DNA of 64,000 nt from Kitasatospora viridis (GTDB lineage: Bacteria > Actinomycetota > Actinomycetes > Streptomycetales > Streptomycetaceae): positions 3,185,501 through 3,249,500 of the forward strand of contig NZ_VIWT01000001.1 of assembly GCF_007829815.1 (NCBI RefSeq), written 5' to 3'. Positions within the stretch are counted from its first letter, which is position 1; every line of letters starts with the position of its first letter. Below, piece by piece: positions 1 to 8,385 of this stretch. A program made the translations under genes and the position numbers. The notes beneath the pieces were generated by a model that searched no databases, was not told where the DNA came from, and was given only the letters and a program-made list of their open reading frames with translations.

Positions 1-761
1 TGCGCCTCGCCCCGGTCGAAGGCGGCCGGGTCGGTCACCGGCGCGCCCTGCTGGTCGGCCAGCCAGCCCGCCGGGACCGGCTGCCCGGCCCGGGCGGCGG
101 CCCGCACCCGGCCGGTCGGCACCGCCGTGGTGCTCATGTCCAGCACGAACGGGTGCAACCGCCCGCCGGCCGGGGCGGCCACGCTCAGCGGGTTGGTGCC
201 GAGCATGGTGACCCGCCCGCCCGGCGGCCGGGCGATCCGCTGCCGCCCGCAGTTGGCCGCCAGCAGCCCGATGGCGCCGCGCCGGGCCGCCCGCAGGGTG
301 TGGAACCCGGCGCAGCCCAGGTGGGTCGCGCCGCGCACCGAGACCAGGCCCACGCCGTACTGCTCGGCCCGTTCGACGGCCAGGTCCATCGCGGCCGGCG
401 CCGACCAGAGGCCGAGCGCCCGGTGGTCGTCCAGCAGCACGGCGGCGCCCCGGTCGGCCAGCACCTCGGGCTCGGCGGCCGGGTCGGCCCGGCCCTCGTC
501 GAGCAGCGGCAGGTAGAGCCGGGTGAGGTTGACCAGGCCGTGCGAGGTCAGCCCGGTCAGGTCGCCGTAGCAGAGCGCCTCGGCGGCGGTCCGGGCCCGG
601 GCGGCGGGCAGCCCGCGGCTGCCGAACACCTCGGCGGTGAAGCGCAGCAGCTCCGGGTAGCGGACGGCCACGCCGGGGCGCGGGCCGGGCGGGGCGGTGC
701 CGAGCCGGGCGCCGTCGCCCTCGGCGGGGTGGGCGTCGAGCGTGGGGGTCGTCAGCGACAT
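1..761 (-). CDS. Ldh2-family malate/L-lactate-type dehydrogenase (3' part outside window)
   Basis: Reading leftward from an ATG at 761 gives an open frame of 253 codons that runs off the window edge. The translation has the family hallmarks: an SHG motif near residue 74 in a GLTSHGLVNL context, a THLGCAGFH segment, a TMLGTNPLSVAAP segment, and LDMSTTAVPTGR followed by PVPAGWLADQQG. These fit NAD(P)-dependent Ldh2/MDH2 oxidoreductases, which reduce 2-keto acids or imines and are usually 330-350 residues. A strong AGGAGG lies 10 bases upstream of the ATG. The start overlaps the end of the upstream M20 gene by 10 bases, so it is the last visible gene of the leftward operon. The substrate cannot be deduced. 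Confidence 0.88.
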   Translation of the reverse strand, partial: MSLTTPTLDAHPAEGDGARLGTAPPGPRPGVAVRYPELLRFTAEVFGSRGLPAARARTAAEALCYGDLTGLTSHGLVNLTRLYLPLLDEGRADPAAEPEVLADRGAAVLLDDHRALGLWSAPAAMDLAVERAEQYGVGLVSVRGATHLGCAGFHTLRAARRGAIGLLAANCGRQRIARPPGGRVTMLGTNPLSVAAPAGGRLHPFVLDMSTTAVPTGRVRAAARAGQPVPAGWLADQQGAPVTDPAAFDRGEA

Positions 762-2122
762 GCGGCGCGGGCCTCCTGAGCGGATTGGGGGTGCGGGACG
801 GCGGTGGGGCGGTCGGTGGGCGGGCCGGTGTGCGGTCCGGCGTCGAAGGCCGCCAGCAGGTCGCGGACCGAGCGGGCGAAGCCGGCCAGTTCGGTGGTCC
901 GGACGAACTCGCCCTCCGCGTGGGCGTGGTTGCCGGCCAGGGTGCCCGGGCCGAGCACCACGGTGCCGGTGCCCGGGTGGCCGGCCAGCCAGATCGCGTC
1001 GCAGGTGAAGCCGGGTTCGCCGGCCGGCCACTCGGCGATCCCGGCCCGGGCCAGCAGCGCGGGCAGCCAGCGCTCGCCGGTCGGCCGCTCCAGCGCGGGC
1101 AGGCCGCGCTTGAGCCAGTCAAGGCGGGTGATCCGGGCCGCGTCCACGGCGGTGCGGGCCAGCAGCGGGTTGGCGGCGAACCGGTCGGCGAAGGCCCGCA
1201 GCCCGTCCGCCAGCGCCTCGGTGACGGCGTGTTCGAGCCGGGCGGCGGTGGCCCGGTCCGGGTAGGCCAGGTTGAGCAGCAGCTCGCCGCGGCCGTACAC
1301 CCGGTTGTGCAGGTGGCCGGTGTGCAGGCCGGCGATGCAGAGCCGGCCGTCGCCCGGGGTGATCGCGCCGGCCAGGTGCTGGGCCAGGAAGCCGAGCAGC
1401 ACGGTGGCGTTGTGGCCGGCGGCGGGCTGGTCGTCCACCGCGTCCTGGCCGTCGGTGGTGATCCGGGCGGTCATCGCGGCCGTGCAGTGGGTCAGCGCGA
1501 GGTTGCCGGTGGGTTCGCAGAAGACGTTGAGCCGGCCGTAGTGGCCGGCCGCGACCAGCGGGCGGGTGCCGATGGTGCCGAGCGCGCCGCCCTCCTCGCC
1601 GGCCACCGCCTGGACCAGCACGGCCAGCCGGTCGGCCAGTCCGGGGCGCTCGGCCAGCGCCGCCCGGATCCCGGCCAGCAGGGCGACCGCCGGGCCCTTG
1701 GCGTCCACCGCGCCGCGGCCGTGGAAGGTGCCGGTGGCCGGGTCGTGCCGGACCGGCTCCAGGCCGGCCACGGTGTCCAGGTGCACGTTGAACATCACGG
1801 TGCGCTCGCGCGGGGTGCCCGGGCGGCCGAGCCGCAGCAGCAGCGAGGGCTGCTCGGTGAGGAAGCCGGGGTCGGCGGCGGCGCCGCGCACCGGCAGCGG
1901 CACGTCCGGCAGTTCGGCCCAGGCGCGGTCCGGGGCGGCGTGCCGGGCGACCGTGAAGCCGAGCGGGGCGGCGGCCGCCGCGTACACCCGCTGGGCCTCC
2001 CAGAGGCGCGGGGTGCCGCCCTCCAGCGGGCCGGCGGTGGGCAGCGCGAGCAGTTCCAGCAGCAGGTGGCCGTCCGCGGTGGTGAGGGGCTCGGTGCCGG
2101 TCGGGTCGGTGGCGCTCAGCAC
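752..2122 (-). CDS. M20/M25/M40 family metallo-amidohydrolase (ArgE/DapE type)
   Basis: A 456-residue protein with the zinc-site signatures of the M20 family: HLDT near residues 114-117, GRGAVDAKG about 30 residues later, AGEEGG with the catalytic Glu pair, and FCEPTG. Family members hydrolyse N-acyl amino acids, dipeptides or acyl-carrier amides in the cytosol. The chosen start is GTG at 2122, with GGAGTGG just upstream; it overlaps the stop of the TIM-barrel gene in the sequence GTGCTGA, a coupling arrangement. An in-frame start at 2161 is possible but would lengthen the overlap. In this operon a deacylase could remove a protecting acyl group from an intermediate; that role is inference only. 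Confidence 0.88.
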   Translation of the reverse strand: MLSATDPTGTEPLTTADGHLLLELLALPTAGPLEGGTPRLWEAQRVYAAAAAPLGFTVARHAAPDRAWAELPDVPLPVRGAAADPGFLTEQPSLLLRLGRPGTPRERTVMFNVHLDTVAGLEPVRHDPATGTFHGRGAVDAKGPAVALLAGIRAALAERPGLADRLAVLVQAVAGEEGGALGTIGTRPLVAAGHYGRLNVFCEPTGNLALTHCTAAMTARITTDGQDAVDDQPAAGHNATVLLGFLAQHLAGAITPGDGRLCIAGLHTGHLHNRVYGRGELLLNLAYPDRATAARLEHAVTEALADGLRAFADRFAANPLLARTAVDAARITRLDWLKRGLPALERPTGERWLPALLARAGIAEWPAGEPGFTCDAIWLAGHPGTGTVVLGPGTLAGNHAHAEGEFVRTTELAGFARSVRDLLAAFDAGPHTGPPTDRPTAVPHPQSAQEARAACR

Positions 2123-3090
2123 GGCGCCGTCCACTCCAGGCCGGCCGGGCCGCCGCGCCACCGCCCGCCGGCCTCGGTGGCGACCGACTCGGCGAGTTCG
2201 CGCAGCGCCCGGCCGCAGCGCTCGAAGGCGGCCCGGCAGCGGGCCGGTTGGTCCCGGAAGCCCTCGTGCGGGCGGACCGCGAGGTGCGGCTCGATCGACC
2301 AGTGGCCCTGGTAGCCGACCTCCAGCAGCAGCCGCAGGCAGTCGGCCACCTCGGCGGCGCCCTCGCCCGGGGCGCGGTACTCGACCGCCTCGGGGGTGCC
2401 GGCGGCGTCCTTCACCTGCACGTGCCGCACGTACGGGGCCAGGGTGCGCAGCACCTCCAGCGCCCGGTAGTCGTGGGCGATCCCGTTGCCGGTGTCGAAG
2501 AGCAGGCCGAAGGCCTCGGTGCCGGCCGCGTCCAGCAGCCGCAGCGCCCGGGACGGGTCGCGGCCGGCCCAGCCGGAGCAGTTCTCGTGCAGCAGCACCA
2601 CGCCGTGCTGTTCGGCGGCGCGGGCCAGCACCCTCACCCGGCGCAGCACTTCGCGCTCCCAGTCGACCTCGGCCAGACCGTCGTTGGGGTAGGACATGAT
2701 CCGCAGGTAGCGGGTGCCGAGGGCGCCGCAGCGGTCGGCGAGGACGGCCAGTTCGGCGAGTTCCTGGTCCAGGTCGCAGCTGACCGGGCGGGACCAGCCG
2801 CCGATCCGGGAGGCGATCACCGGTACCCGCAGGCCGGCCTCGGCGATCCGGGCGGCCGCCCGGGCGAACGCGGGGCCGCTCAGCAGGTCCAGCGGCTGGC
2901 CGTCGATGGTGCGCAACTCAACGGCTTGCCAACCGAGTTCGCGGGCCGCGGCGAGCTGACCGGCGAGCTCCGGGGCGGCCTCGTCGGTGATCCCGCAGTA
3001 GCCGATCGCCTGGACCGCGGGGCGGCCCGCCGGTGGCGAGCTGCCGGTGGTCAGGTCGGGGGACAGGTCGGGGGACAGCTCAGTGGACAT
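2116..3090 (-). CDS. Sugar phosphate isomerase/epimerase-like TIM-barrel protein
   Basis: A 324-residue protein of the xylose-isomerase-like / AP endonuclease 2 fold. Typical features are the strand ending AVELRTIDG, the acidic metal ligand in LLHENCSGWAG, the FDTGNGIA segment and HVQVKDAAG, followed by WSIEPHL near the C terminus. The order of Glu, Asp, His and Glu ligands matches IolE/IolI and hydroxypyruvate-isomerase-like enzymes acting on keto sugars or inososes. The start at 3090 has GGGAG seven bases upstream and overlaps the end of the Gfo/Idh gene by 11 bases. Pairing with a Gfo/Idh dehydrogenase suggests keto-sugar or cyclitol chemistry, but the exact substrate is unknown. Confidence 0.87.
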   Translation of the reverse strand: MSTELSPDLSPDLTTGSSPPAGRPAVQAIGYCGITDEAAPELAGQLAAARELGWQAVELRTIDGQPLDLLSGPAFARAAARIAEAGLRVPVIASRIGGWSRPVSCDLDQELAELAVLADRCGALGTRYLRIMSYPNDGLAEVDWEREVLRRVRVLARAAEQHGVVLLHENCSGWAGRDPSRALRLLDAAGTEAFGLLFDTGNGIAHDYRALEVLRTLAPYVRHVQVKDAAGTPEAVEYRAPGEGAAEVADCLRLLLEVGYQGHWSIEPHLAVRPHEGFRDQPARCRAAFERCGRALRELAESVATEAGGRWRGGPAGLEWTAPC

Positions 3091-4114
3091 GGGTCAACTC
3101 CCGTTCGCTCTCGGCGGGTCCGGCGATCAGGTCCGCGCCGCTGAGCCGCTTGGCGTCGCTCAGCAGCCGGACCGCCCTCACGTGTGCGTCGAACTCGACC
3201 CGCGGCGGCACCGGGCCGGCCAGGAACCGGGTGTAGGCGCGCCGCAGGTAGCTGCTCAGCGCGTCGTCCGGGAAGACCTCGTGGGAGTTCACCCGCCGTC
3301 CGGTGAGCCGGAGTTGGGCGTACTCGTCGTCGGCGCTGCCGGGGTAGTGGCCGACCGCGGTGGCCCGGTCGAAGCGCAGCGTGATCCGCCGCTCGCGCAC
3401 CGGCGAGGTCAGGTCGGAGACGATCTCGGTGCGCACGCCCCGGTGGTGGGCCAGCACCAGCCGGGCGCTGCCGAGGGCGGGGCGGACCTGGCCGGCCACC
3501 CGCAGGTCGCGCCAGTCGGCCTGGGCCACCTCGCCGTCGCCGGCCAGCAGCAGGGCCACGCCGAGGGCGTGCGGCATCTCGATGTCGAAGGCGGTGGGGT
3601 GGCCGTGGTTGGCCAGCGAGCGGCGGAACCGCGGCTTGTGCTGGCGCACCGTGATCCGGCGCAGTTCGCCGAACTCGCCGTCGCGCACCAGGCGGCCGAG
3701 CCGTTCGGTGAGTGAACTGGCCAGCCAGGGCGCCACCACGAGGATGTCGAGCCTTCGGCGGTGCACCAGTTCGGCGAGTGCGGCCAGGTCCGCCGGATCG
3801 GTCGCCAACGGCTTCTCGACGATCAGTTTGCGAAACCCCAACCCGGCTGCTTCGCCGATCAGTTGGGCGCGGTCCCGGGGCGGGGTGCAGATGTGCAGCA
3901 CGGTCCGCTCCGGGTCGAGCAGTCGGCGGGCGGCGGCCAGTGAGGGCAGTCGCCGCAGCTCGGGCGCATCCGGTAAGGCGGTCGGGTCCGGGTCCACGGC
4001 CAGCAGCGGGGCATCCGCGAACAGCCGCCCGGGTTCGCGCCGCAGCCGCAGCAGCACCGGCAGGTGCAGACCGGCACCCGCCCGTCCGAGGCCGACGATC
4101 AGGGTGCGGAACAT
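3080..4114 (-). CDS. Gfo/Idh/MocA family NAD(P)-dependent oxidoreductase, with a TTA codon
   Basis: A 344-residue protein with an N-terminal Rossmann fold (VGLGRAGAGLHLP, residues 7-19) and the EKPLA motif that carries the catalytic lysine of Gfo/Idh/MocA enzymes. Members oxidise or reduce hydroxyl groups of sugars and inositols. The start at 4114 has GGAGGT about ten bases upstream. It is the first gene of the leftward operon with the TIM barrel, M20 hydrolase and Ldh2 genes. Codon 47 is TTA (bases 3976-3974), rare in this genome type, so translation probably depends on the bldA tRNA, as is common for pathway genes. Confidence 0.88.
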   Translation of the reverse strand: MFRTLIVGLGRAGAGLHLPVLLRLRREPGRLFADAPLLAVDPDPTALPDAPELRRLPSLAAARRLLDPERTVLHICTPPRDRAQLIGEAAGLGFRKLIVEKPLATDPADLAALAELVHRRRLDILVVAPWLASSLTERLGRLVRDGEFGELRRITVRQHKPRFRRSLANHGHPTAFDIEMPHALGVALLLAGDGEVAQADWRDLRVAGQVRPALGSARLVLAHHRGVRTEIVSDLTSPVRERRITLRFDRATAVGHYPGSADDEYAQLRLTGRRVNSHEVFPDDALSSYLRRAYTRFLAGPVPPRVEFDAHVRAVRLLSDAKRLSGADLIAGPAESERELTHVH

Positions 4115-4234
4115 CGCGCGGTGCCACCTCCGGAACGGGAGCGGGGCCGAGGACGAACGGCCGGGGAGCTGTCGGCGCCAGCGTGCCGATCATGCTGACG
4201 CGAAGTCAATTCGCTTTGGGCTGTTAGGTTCACT

Positions 4235-4266
4235 AAAGAGTGGTTTACCGGTAATGAGCACTCTTT
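4235..4266. promoter_or_regulatory. Nested inverted repeats in the divergent promoter region
   Basis: The 237-base gap between the divergent Gfo/Idh and DegT genes holds two nested symmetric elements. The outer arms are AAAGAGTG (4235-4242) and CACTCTTT (4259-4266), perfect complements. Between them lies the perfect palindrome TTACCGGTAA (4245-4254). A TTGACG hexamer overlaps the right arm. The patch is much more AT-rich than its surroundings. It is a likely binding site for a regulator controlling both operons; the regulator is not identified. Confidence 0.6.
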
Positions 4267-4351
4267 TGACGGTATGGCGATGGTCAGTTGACGTAGCCTC
4301 GGTGCCCACCGGACCCCGGCGGGGGACCGGATCCCGCAGAGAGGCGGACCG

Positions 4352-5554
4352 TTGCCGCAGCCACCCACCGCGCCCGCCGTCGGCGCCGTTCCCCGGCAGG
4401 CGGGCGCCCACCCGCCGGTGCCGTTCTTCACCCAGGCCCGCCTCTTCGAGGAGTTGTGGCCGCAGATCGAGCGCCGGGCCGTCGAGGTGCTGGACGACGG
4501 CAAGTTCTCGCACGGCCGGCAAGTGGCCGAACTGGAGCGCGCGCTGGCCGAGTACACCGGGGCCCGGCACGTGATCGGCGTGAACAGCGGCACCGACGCG
4601 CTGGTGCTGCTGCTGCGCGCGGCCGGACTGCGCCCCGGCGACGAGGTGGTGGTGCCGGCGTTCAGCTTCGCCGCCTCCGCCACCTCGGTGGTGCTGGCCG
4701 GCGGGCGACCGGTCTTCGCCGACATCGACCCCGAGGACTACGGGTTGGACCCCGCCGCCGCGCAGCGGGTGCTCACCGAGCGGACCAGGTTCGTCATGCC
4801 GGTCCACCTCTTCCACCGCACCGCCGACTTGGCCGGGATCGGCGCGCTGGCCGAGCGGCACGGGCTGACCGTGGTGGAGGACAGCGCGGAGGCGATCGGC
4901 ATGCGGGTCGGCGGCCGGCACGCCGGGCTGTTCGGCGCCGGCGGGGTGCTCTCGTTCTTCCCGACCAAGACGCTCGGCGCGATCGGCGACGCCGGCGCGG
5001 TGCTCACGGACGACGACGCGATCGCCGAGCAGGTGGACGCGCTGCGCCACCACGGCCGGCTCGGCCGCACCATCGGCGACTTCCGCACCATCAACACGAC
5101 CACCTCGCTGCCCGGTTACAACAGCAAGATGGACGACCTGCAGGCGGCCGTGCTGCTGGCCAAACTGACCCGGCTGGACGCCGACATCGCCCGTCGGGCC
5201 GAGCTCGCTGCGGCCTACGACGAGCGGTTGGCCGACGTCCCCGGGGTGCTGCGCCGGCCGCCGGTCGGCGGGATCGAGGGCCAGGTCTTCTACGTCTACC
5301 TGATCGAGACCGAGCGGCGCGACGAACTGGCCGCGCACCTGGCCGGGCACGGCGTGGAGACCGAGGTGTACTACCCCACGACCCTGCCGCAGCAGCCCTG
5401 TTTCGCTGAGCTCGGCCACCGCCCGGGCGAGTTCCCGCAGGCCGAGGCGGCCTGTCGGCGCACCCTGGCGCTGCCGCTCTACCCCGAGCTGACGGAACGT
5501 CAGCTCGACGTCGTCTGCGACCTGATCCGCGCGTTCCACCGGGAGGGCCCGTGA
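4352..5554 (+). CDS. DegT/DnrJ/EryC1/StrS family PLP aminotransferase 1
   Basis: A 400-residue fold-type I aminotransferase. It shows VNSGTDALVLLLRAAG for cofactor phosphate binding, VEDSAEAIG with the aspartate that pairs with the pyridine nitrogen, and SFFPTKTLGAIGDAG, in which the lysine forms the internal aldimine. DegT enzymes transaminate keto sugars or keto cyclitols with Glu or Gln as donor. The start is TTG at 4352, preceded by GAGAGGCGG. The next DegT gene begins inside its stop codon. Two tandem DegT genes with Gfo/Idh and TIM-barrel neighbours suggest an amino sugar or aminocyclitol route; this is inference. Confidence 0.9.
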   Translation: MPQPPTAPAVGAVPRQAGAHPPVPFFTQARLFEELWPQIERRAVEVLDDGKFSHGRQVAELERALAEYTGARHVIGVNSGTDALVLLLRAAGLRPGDEVVVPAFSFAASATSVVLAGGRPVFADIDPEDYGLDPAAAQRVLTERTRFVMPVHLFHRTADLAGIGALAERHGLTVVEDSAEAIGMRVGGRHAGLFGAGGVLSFFPTKTLGAIGDAGAVLTDDDAIAEQVDALRHHGRLGRTIGDFRTINTTTSLPGYNSKMDDLQAAVLLAKLTRLDADIARRAELAAAYDERLADVPGVLRRPPVGGIEGQVFYVYLIETERRDELAAHLAGHGVETEVYYPTTLPQQPCFAELGHRPGEFPQAEAACRRTLALPLYPELTERQLDVVCDLIRAFHREGP

Positions 5555-6687
5555 CCACCGCCCAGAGCACGAGCATCCCGTTCTTCCCCCCGGACCTCTT
5601 CGAGGGCGACCGGGCCGAACTGCTGCGGCTGCTCCGGGAGATCGGCACCGGGCCGAGCCAGCGCTTCATCCTCGGCGAGCAGACCGCGCTGCTGGAGCGG
5701 GAGTTGGCCGAGCAGCTGGGCGCGGCCGACGTGGTGGCCTGCGCCAGCGGCACCGGTGCGCTCACCCTGGTGCTGGCCGCCCTGGAGGTCGGGCCGGGGG
5801 ACGAGGTGGTGGTGCCGGCCTTCGGCTGCGCGCCGCTGGCCTCCAGCGTGCTCGCGCTCGGCGCCCGGCCGGTCTTCGCCGACATCGACCCGTGGACCAT
5901 GGTGGCCGACCCCGCCGACGCCGAGCGGCGGATCACCGGGCGGACCAAGGCGCTGATGCCGGCCCACATGTTCTCGGTGCTGGCCGACCTGCCGGCCTTC
6001 GCCGCGCTGGCCGAGCTGTACGGGTTGCGGCTGGTGGAGGACTCGGCGGTGGCCCAGGGCGGTGTGCTGGCTGGCCGGCCGGCCGGGCTCTGGGGCGAGG
6101 CCGGGGTCTACTCCTTCGTGCAGGTGAAGAGTTTCGGCATGCCGGGGGAGGGCGGGGTGGTGGTCACCCGGGACGCGGAGATCGGCCGCACCGTGCGGAT
6201 GCTGCGCAACCACGGGCAGGACGGCCGGACCCGGTTCCGGCACCACCGGATCGGCTGGAACAGCCGGTTCGACGAGCTGCAGGCCGCCTTCCAGCGCCAC
6301 CGGCTGCCCGGGCTGCCGGCCCGGCTGGCCAGGCGGGCCGAGATCGCCTCCTACTACACCGGGCGGTTCGAGCCGCTGTCCGGGCGGGGGGTCGTGCCGC
6401 CGCCGGCCGGCACCGACGGGCGCTGCTACTACGTCTACACGCTGCTGGTCGAGCGGCGGGCCGAGCTGGCCGCGCACCTGGCGGCGCACGGGGTCGACTC
6501 GCACGCCTACTACCCGCAGGCGCTTCCCCGGCAGCCCGCCTTCGCGCCGTTCGTCCGGGCGGGTGACGCCTGGCCGGCCGCCGACCGTGCGGCCGAACGT
6601 GCGTTGTCGATCCCGGTGTACCCGCACCTGACGGACGTCCAGGTCGAGCGGATCGCCGACCTTGTGTGCGAGTTTGCCGCCGTTTGA
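5551..6687 (+). CDS. DegT/DnrJ/EryC1/StrS family PLP aminotransferase 2
   Basis: A 378-residue paralogue of the preceding gene, with CASGTGALTLVLAAL, VEDSAVAQGG and SFVQVKSFGMPGEGG, where the lysine is the expected Schiff-base residue. The family's PVHL segment reads PAHM here, so substrate preference may differ from copy 1. It starts at GTG 5551 within a GTGA overlap with the stop of the upstream gene, so the two are translationally coupled and probably work in the same pathway, either as successive transaminations or as a heteromeric pair. A strong hairpin follows 28 bases after the stop. Confidence 0.9.
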   Translation: MTTAQSTSIPFFPPDLFEGDRAELLRLLREIGTGPSQRFILGEQTALLERELAEQLGAADVVACASGTGALTLVLAALEVGPGDEVVVPAFGCAPLASSVLALGARPVFADIDPWTMVADPADAERRITGRTKALMPAHMFSVLADLPAFAALAELYGLRLVEDSAVAQGGVLAGRPAGLWGEAGVYSFVQVKSFGMPGEGGVVVTRDAEIGRTVRMLRNHGQDGRTRFRHHRIGWNSRFDELQAAFQRHRLPGLPARLARRAEIASYYTGRFEPLSGRGVVPPPAGTDGRCYYVYTLLVERRAELAAHLAAHGVDSHAYYPQALPRQPAFAPFVRAGDAWPAADRAAERALSIPVYPHLTDVQVERIADLVCEFAAV

Positions 6688-6714
6688 ACAGAGTTGATGG
6701 ATAGTCACTTTTCC

Positions 6715-6758
6715 GAGGCCCCGGAACGAGCCGTCACGGCGGTTCGCTCCGGGGCCTC
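6715..6758. terminator. Hairpin terminator after the two DegT genes
   Basis: Two 15-base arms, 6715-6729 and 6744-6758, pair with one mismatch. The loop can itself form a small GCCG/CGGC stem. No U-tract follows, which is normal for high-GC actinomycetes. It probably ends the aminotransferase operon and separates it from the secreted barrel gene at 6979. Confidence 0.65.
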
Positions 6759-6978
6759 CGCACGGGTGAAGAAACCGCCCCGTCCGGGTGAAGCCGGTGA
6801 CCGGCCGATCGGGGGTTTCCCGAGGCATCCCGTGACCAAGATCCCTTGGCGCGCAAGGGCCCGGGGCGTTCGCGCCCGATCGACCCGCCCGCGACACGGA
6901 GAGTGACGAGCTGGCGGTGCACTGTGATCAACTAGCGCCGAGCTCGGGCAATCGGCCCGAAATGTCCTAGGAGGACCC

Positions 6979-7482
6979 ATGCAACGAGTCACGATCAAGC
7001 GCTCCGTCGGCTTCGCGGTCGCCGGTCTGGTCGTGGGCACGGTCGGCGCGCTGAGCGTGCCGGCTCTCGCTGACAACGCCCCCGCGGCGCACCGGGTCGC
7101 CCCGGTGCAGGCCCTGACCCTGGACTTCTCGGGCACCAACGACGAGGCCTCGACCCCGCAGGCGGTCGGCACCACCTTCGGTGGCCGCGGCATCGTCAAG
7201 GACACCACGGGCGCGAAGATCGGCGAGGTCTACGACATCTGCGCCAAGGGCGCGATCAACGCCAACGCCGACACCGTGTTCTGCACCGGCACCATCCGGA
7301 TCACCGGCCAGGGTGAGATCTCCTTCAGTGCCGTGCTGCCGATCAGCGACAACGCGTCCGCGCCGGACGAGCACGGCTTCACCGGTGTGGTCAACGGTGG
7401 CACCCGCGCCTACGAGGGCATCACCGGCGAGGCGCAGTTCCAGCCGCGGGCGCAGGCCGTCTACGACCTCAACTTCGCCTGA
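6979..7482 (+). CDS. Secreted allene oxide cyclase-like beta-barrel protein
   Basis: A 167-residue protein with a clear Sec signal peptide: basic start (MQRVTIKR), hydrophobic stretch to about residue 28, and an ALA site before Asp32. The mature part has the GTTFGGRGIVKD, GAKIGEVYDICA, FCTGTIRI and VNGGTRAYEGITGEAQF segments typical of the allene oxide cyclase-like / dirigent-like eight-stranded barrel. Some cytosolic relatives in Streptomyces pathways are pericyclases or spirocyclases; this one is exported, so an extracytoplasmic binding or enzyme role is equally likely. The RBS is AGGAGGA. It has its own upstream region, and hairpins lie on both sides. Confidence 0.8.
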   Translation: MQRVTIKRSVGFAVAGLVVGTVGALSVPALADNAPAAHRVAPVQALTLDFSGTNDEASTPQAVGTTFGGRGIVKDTTGAKIGEVYDICAKGAINANADTVFCTGTIRITGQGEISFSAVLPISDNASAPDEHGFTGVVNGGTRAYEGITGEAQFQPRAQAVYDLNFA

Positions 7483-7497
7483 GCACATTGCAGTTCC

Positions 7498-7526
7498 GGG
7501 AGCCGCCGAGTCCTTCGGCGGCTCCC
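7498..7526. terminator. Perfect 12-bp hairpin after the barrel gene
   Basis: Arms 7498-7509 and 7515-7526 are perfectly complementary around a five-base GTCCT loop, starting 16 bases after the stop of the secreted barrel gene. It probably terminates that transcript or attenuates read-through into the methyltransferase at 7560. Confidence 0.7.
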
Positions 7527-7559
7527 GCCGCTTGTCCGCAGCCGTTCGCAAGGAAACCG

Positions 7560-8360
7560 ATGCCGACCACCACCACCGAGAGCCGGTACGTCTTCGGCGC
7601 TCTCGGCGACCGGGTGCGCGAGCAGGCCGCCAGCCGCTCCGCCGCCTACGACCCCTTCACCACCGAGCGGTTGACCGCCACCGGCCTGACCGACGGCTGG
7701 CACTGCCTCGAAGTCGGCGCCGGCGAGGGCGAGATCGCCCACTGGCTGGCGCAGCGCTGCGCCCCCGGCGGCTCGGTGCTCGCCACCGACCTCTGCCCGG
7801 AGCGGATCCCGCCCGCGCCCGGCCTGCGGACCGAGCGCCACGACCTCACCCGGGACCCGCTGCCCGAGGCCGGGTTCGACCTGGTGCACGCCCGCCTGGT
7901 GCTCCAGTTGCTGGCCGACCGGACCACCCTGCTGGCCCGGCTGCGGACCGCGCTGCGCCCCGGCGGCTGGATCCAGATCGACGAGTTCGACGTCTCCTAC
8001 GGCCCGGTGCTGACCGCCCCCTCCCCGGCCGCCGCCGAACTGTACGAGACCTTCCTGGCCGCCAAGAACCGCGCGGTCGCCGCCAACGGCGGCGATCCCC
8101 GGTGGGGCCGCCGGGTGGCCGCCGACCTGCTCGCGGCCGGCTTCACCGAGGTGGACCCGCAGCCCCGGGTGGCGCTCTGGCGGGCCGGCCACCCCGGCCT
8201 CGAACTGCTGGTCAGCCACACCCGCACGCTGCGCGAGCGGCTGGTGGCCGAGGGCATGACGGACCGTCAGCTCGACGAGGTGTGCCGGGTGATGCGGCAC
8301 CCGGAGTTCTCCGCCGCCTCCTGCGTCATGTACTCGGTGCACGGCCGCCGGCCGGCCTGA
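7560..8360 (+). CDS. Class I SAM-dependent methyltransferase
   Basis: A 266-residue Rossmann-fold methyltransferase. Motif I is CLEVGAGEGEIAHWLA near residues 46-60, followed by an acidic residue in LATDLCPERI, motif IV around GFDLVHARLVLQLL, and LRPGGWIQIDEFD. The start is the ATG at 7560, preceded by AAGGAAA; a longer reading frame begins at 7488 but has no family similarity in the extra part. The gene begins a rightward run with UbiA, ligase and FAD oxidoreductase genes, so it likely methylates a small-molecule intermediate. The target atom is unknown. Confidence 0.85.
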   Translation: MPTTTTESRYVFGALGDRVREQAASRSAAYDPFTTERLTATGLTDGWHCLEVGAGEGEIAHWLAQRCAPGGSVLATDLCPERIPPAPGLRTERHDLTRDPLPEAGFDLVHARLVLQLLADRTTLLARLRTALRPGGWIQIDEFDVSYGPVLTAPSPAAAELYETFLAAKNRAVAANGGDPRWGRRVAADLLAAGFTEVDPQPRVALWRAGHPGLELLVSHTRTLRERLVAEGMTDRQLDEVCRVMRHPEFSAASCVMYSVHGRRPA

Positions 8361-8385
8361 CCCTCTGAGAGAAAGCCCAACTCCT

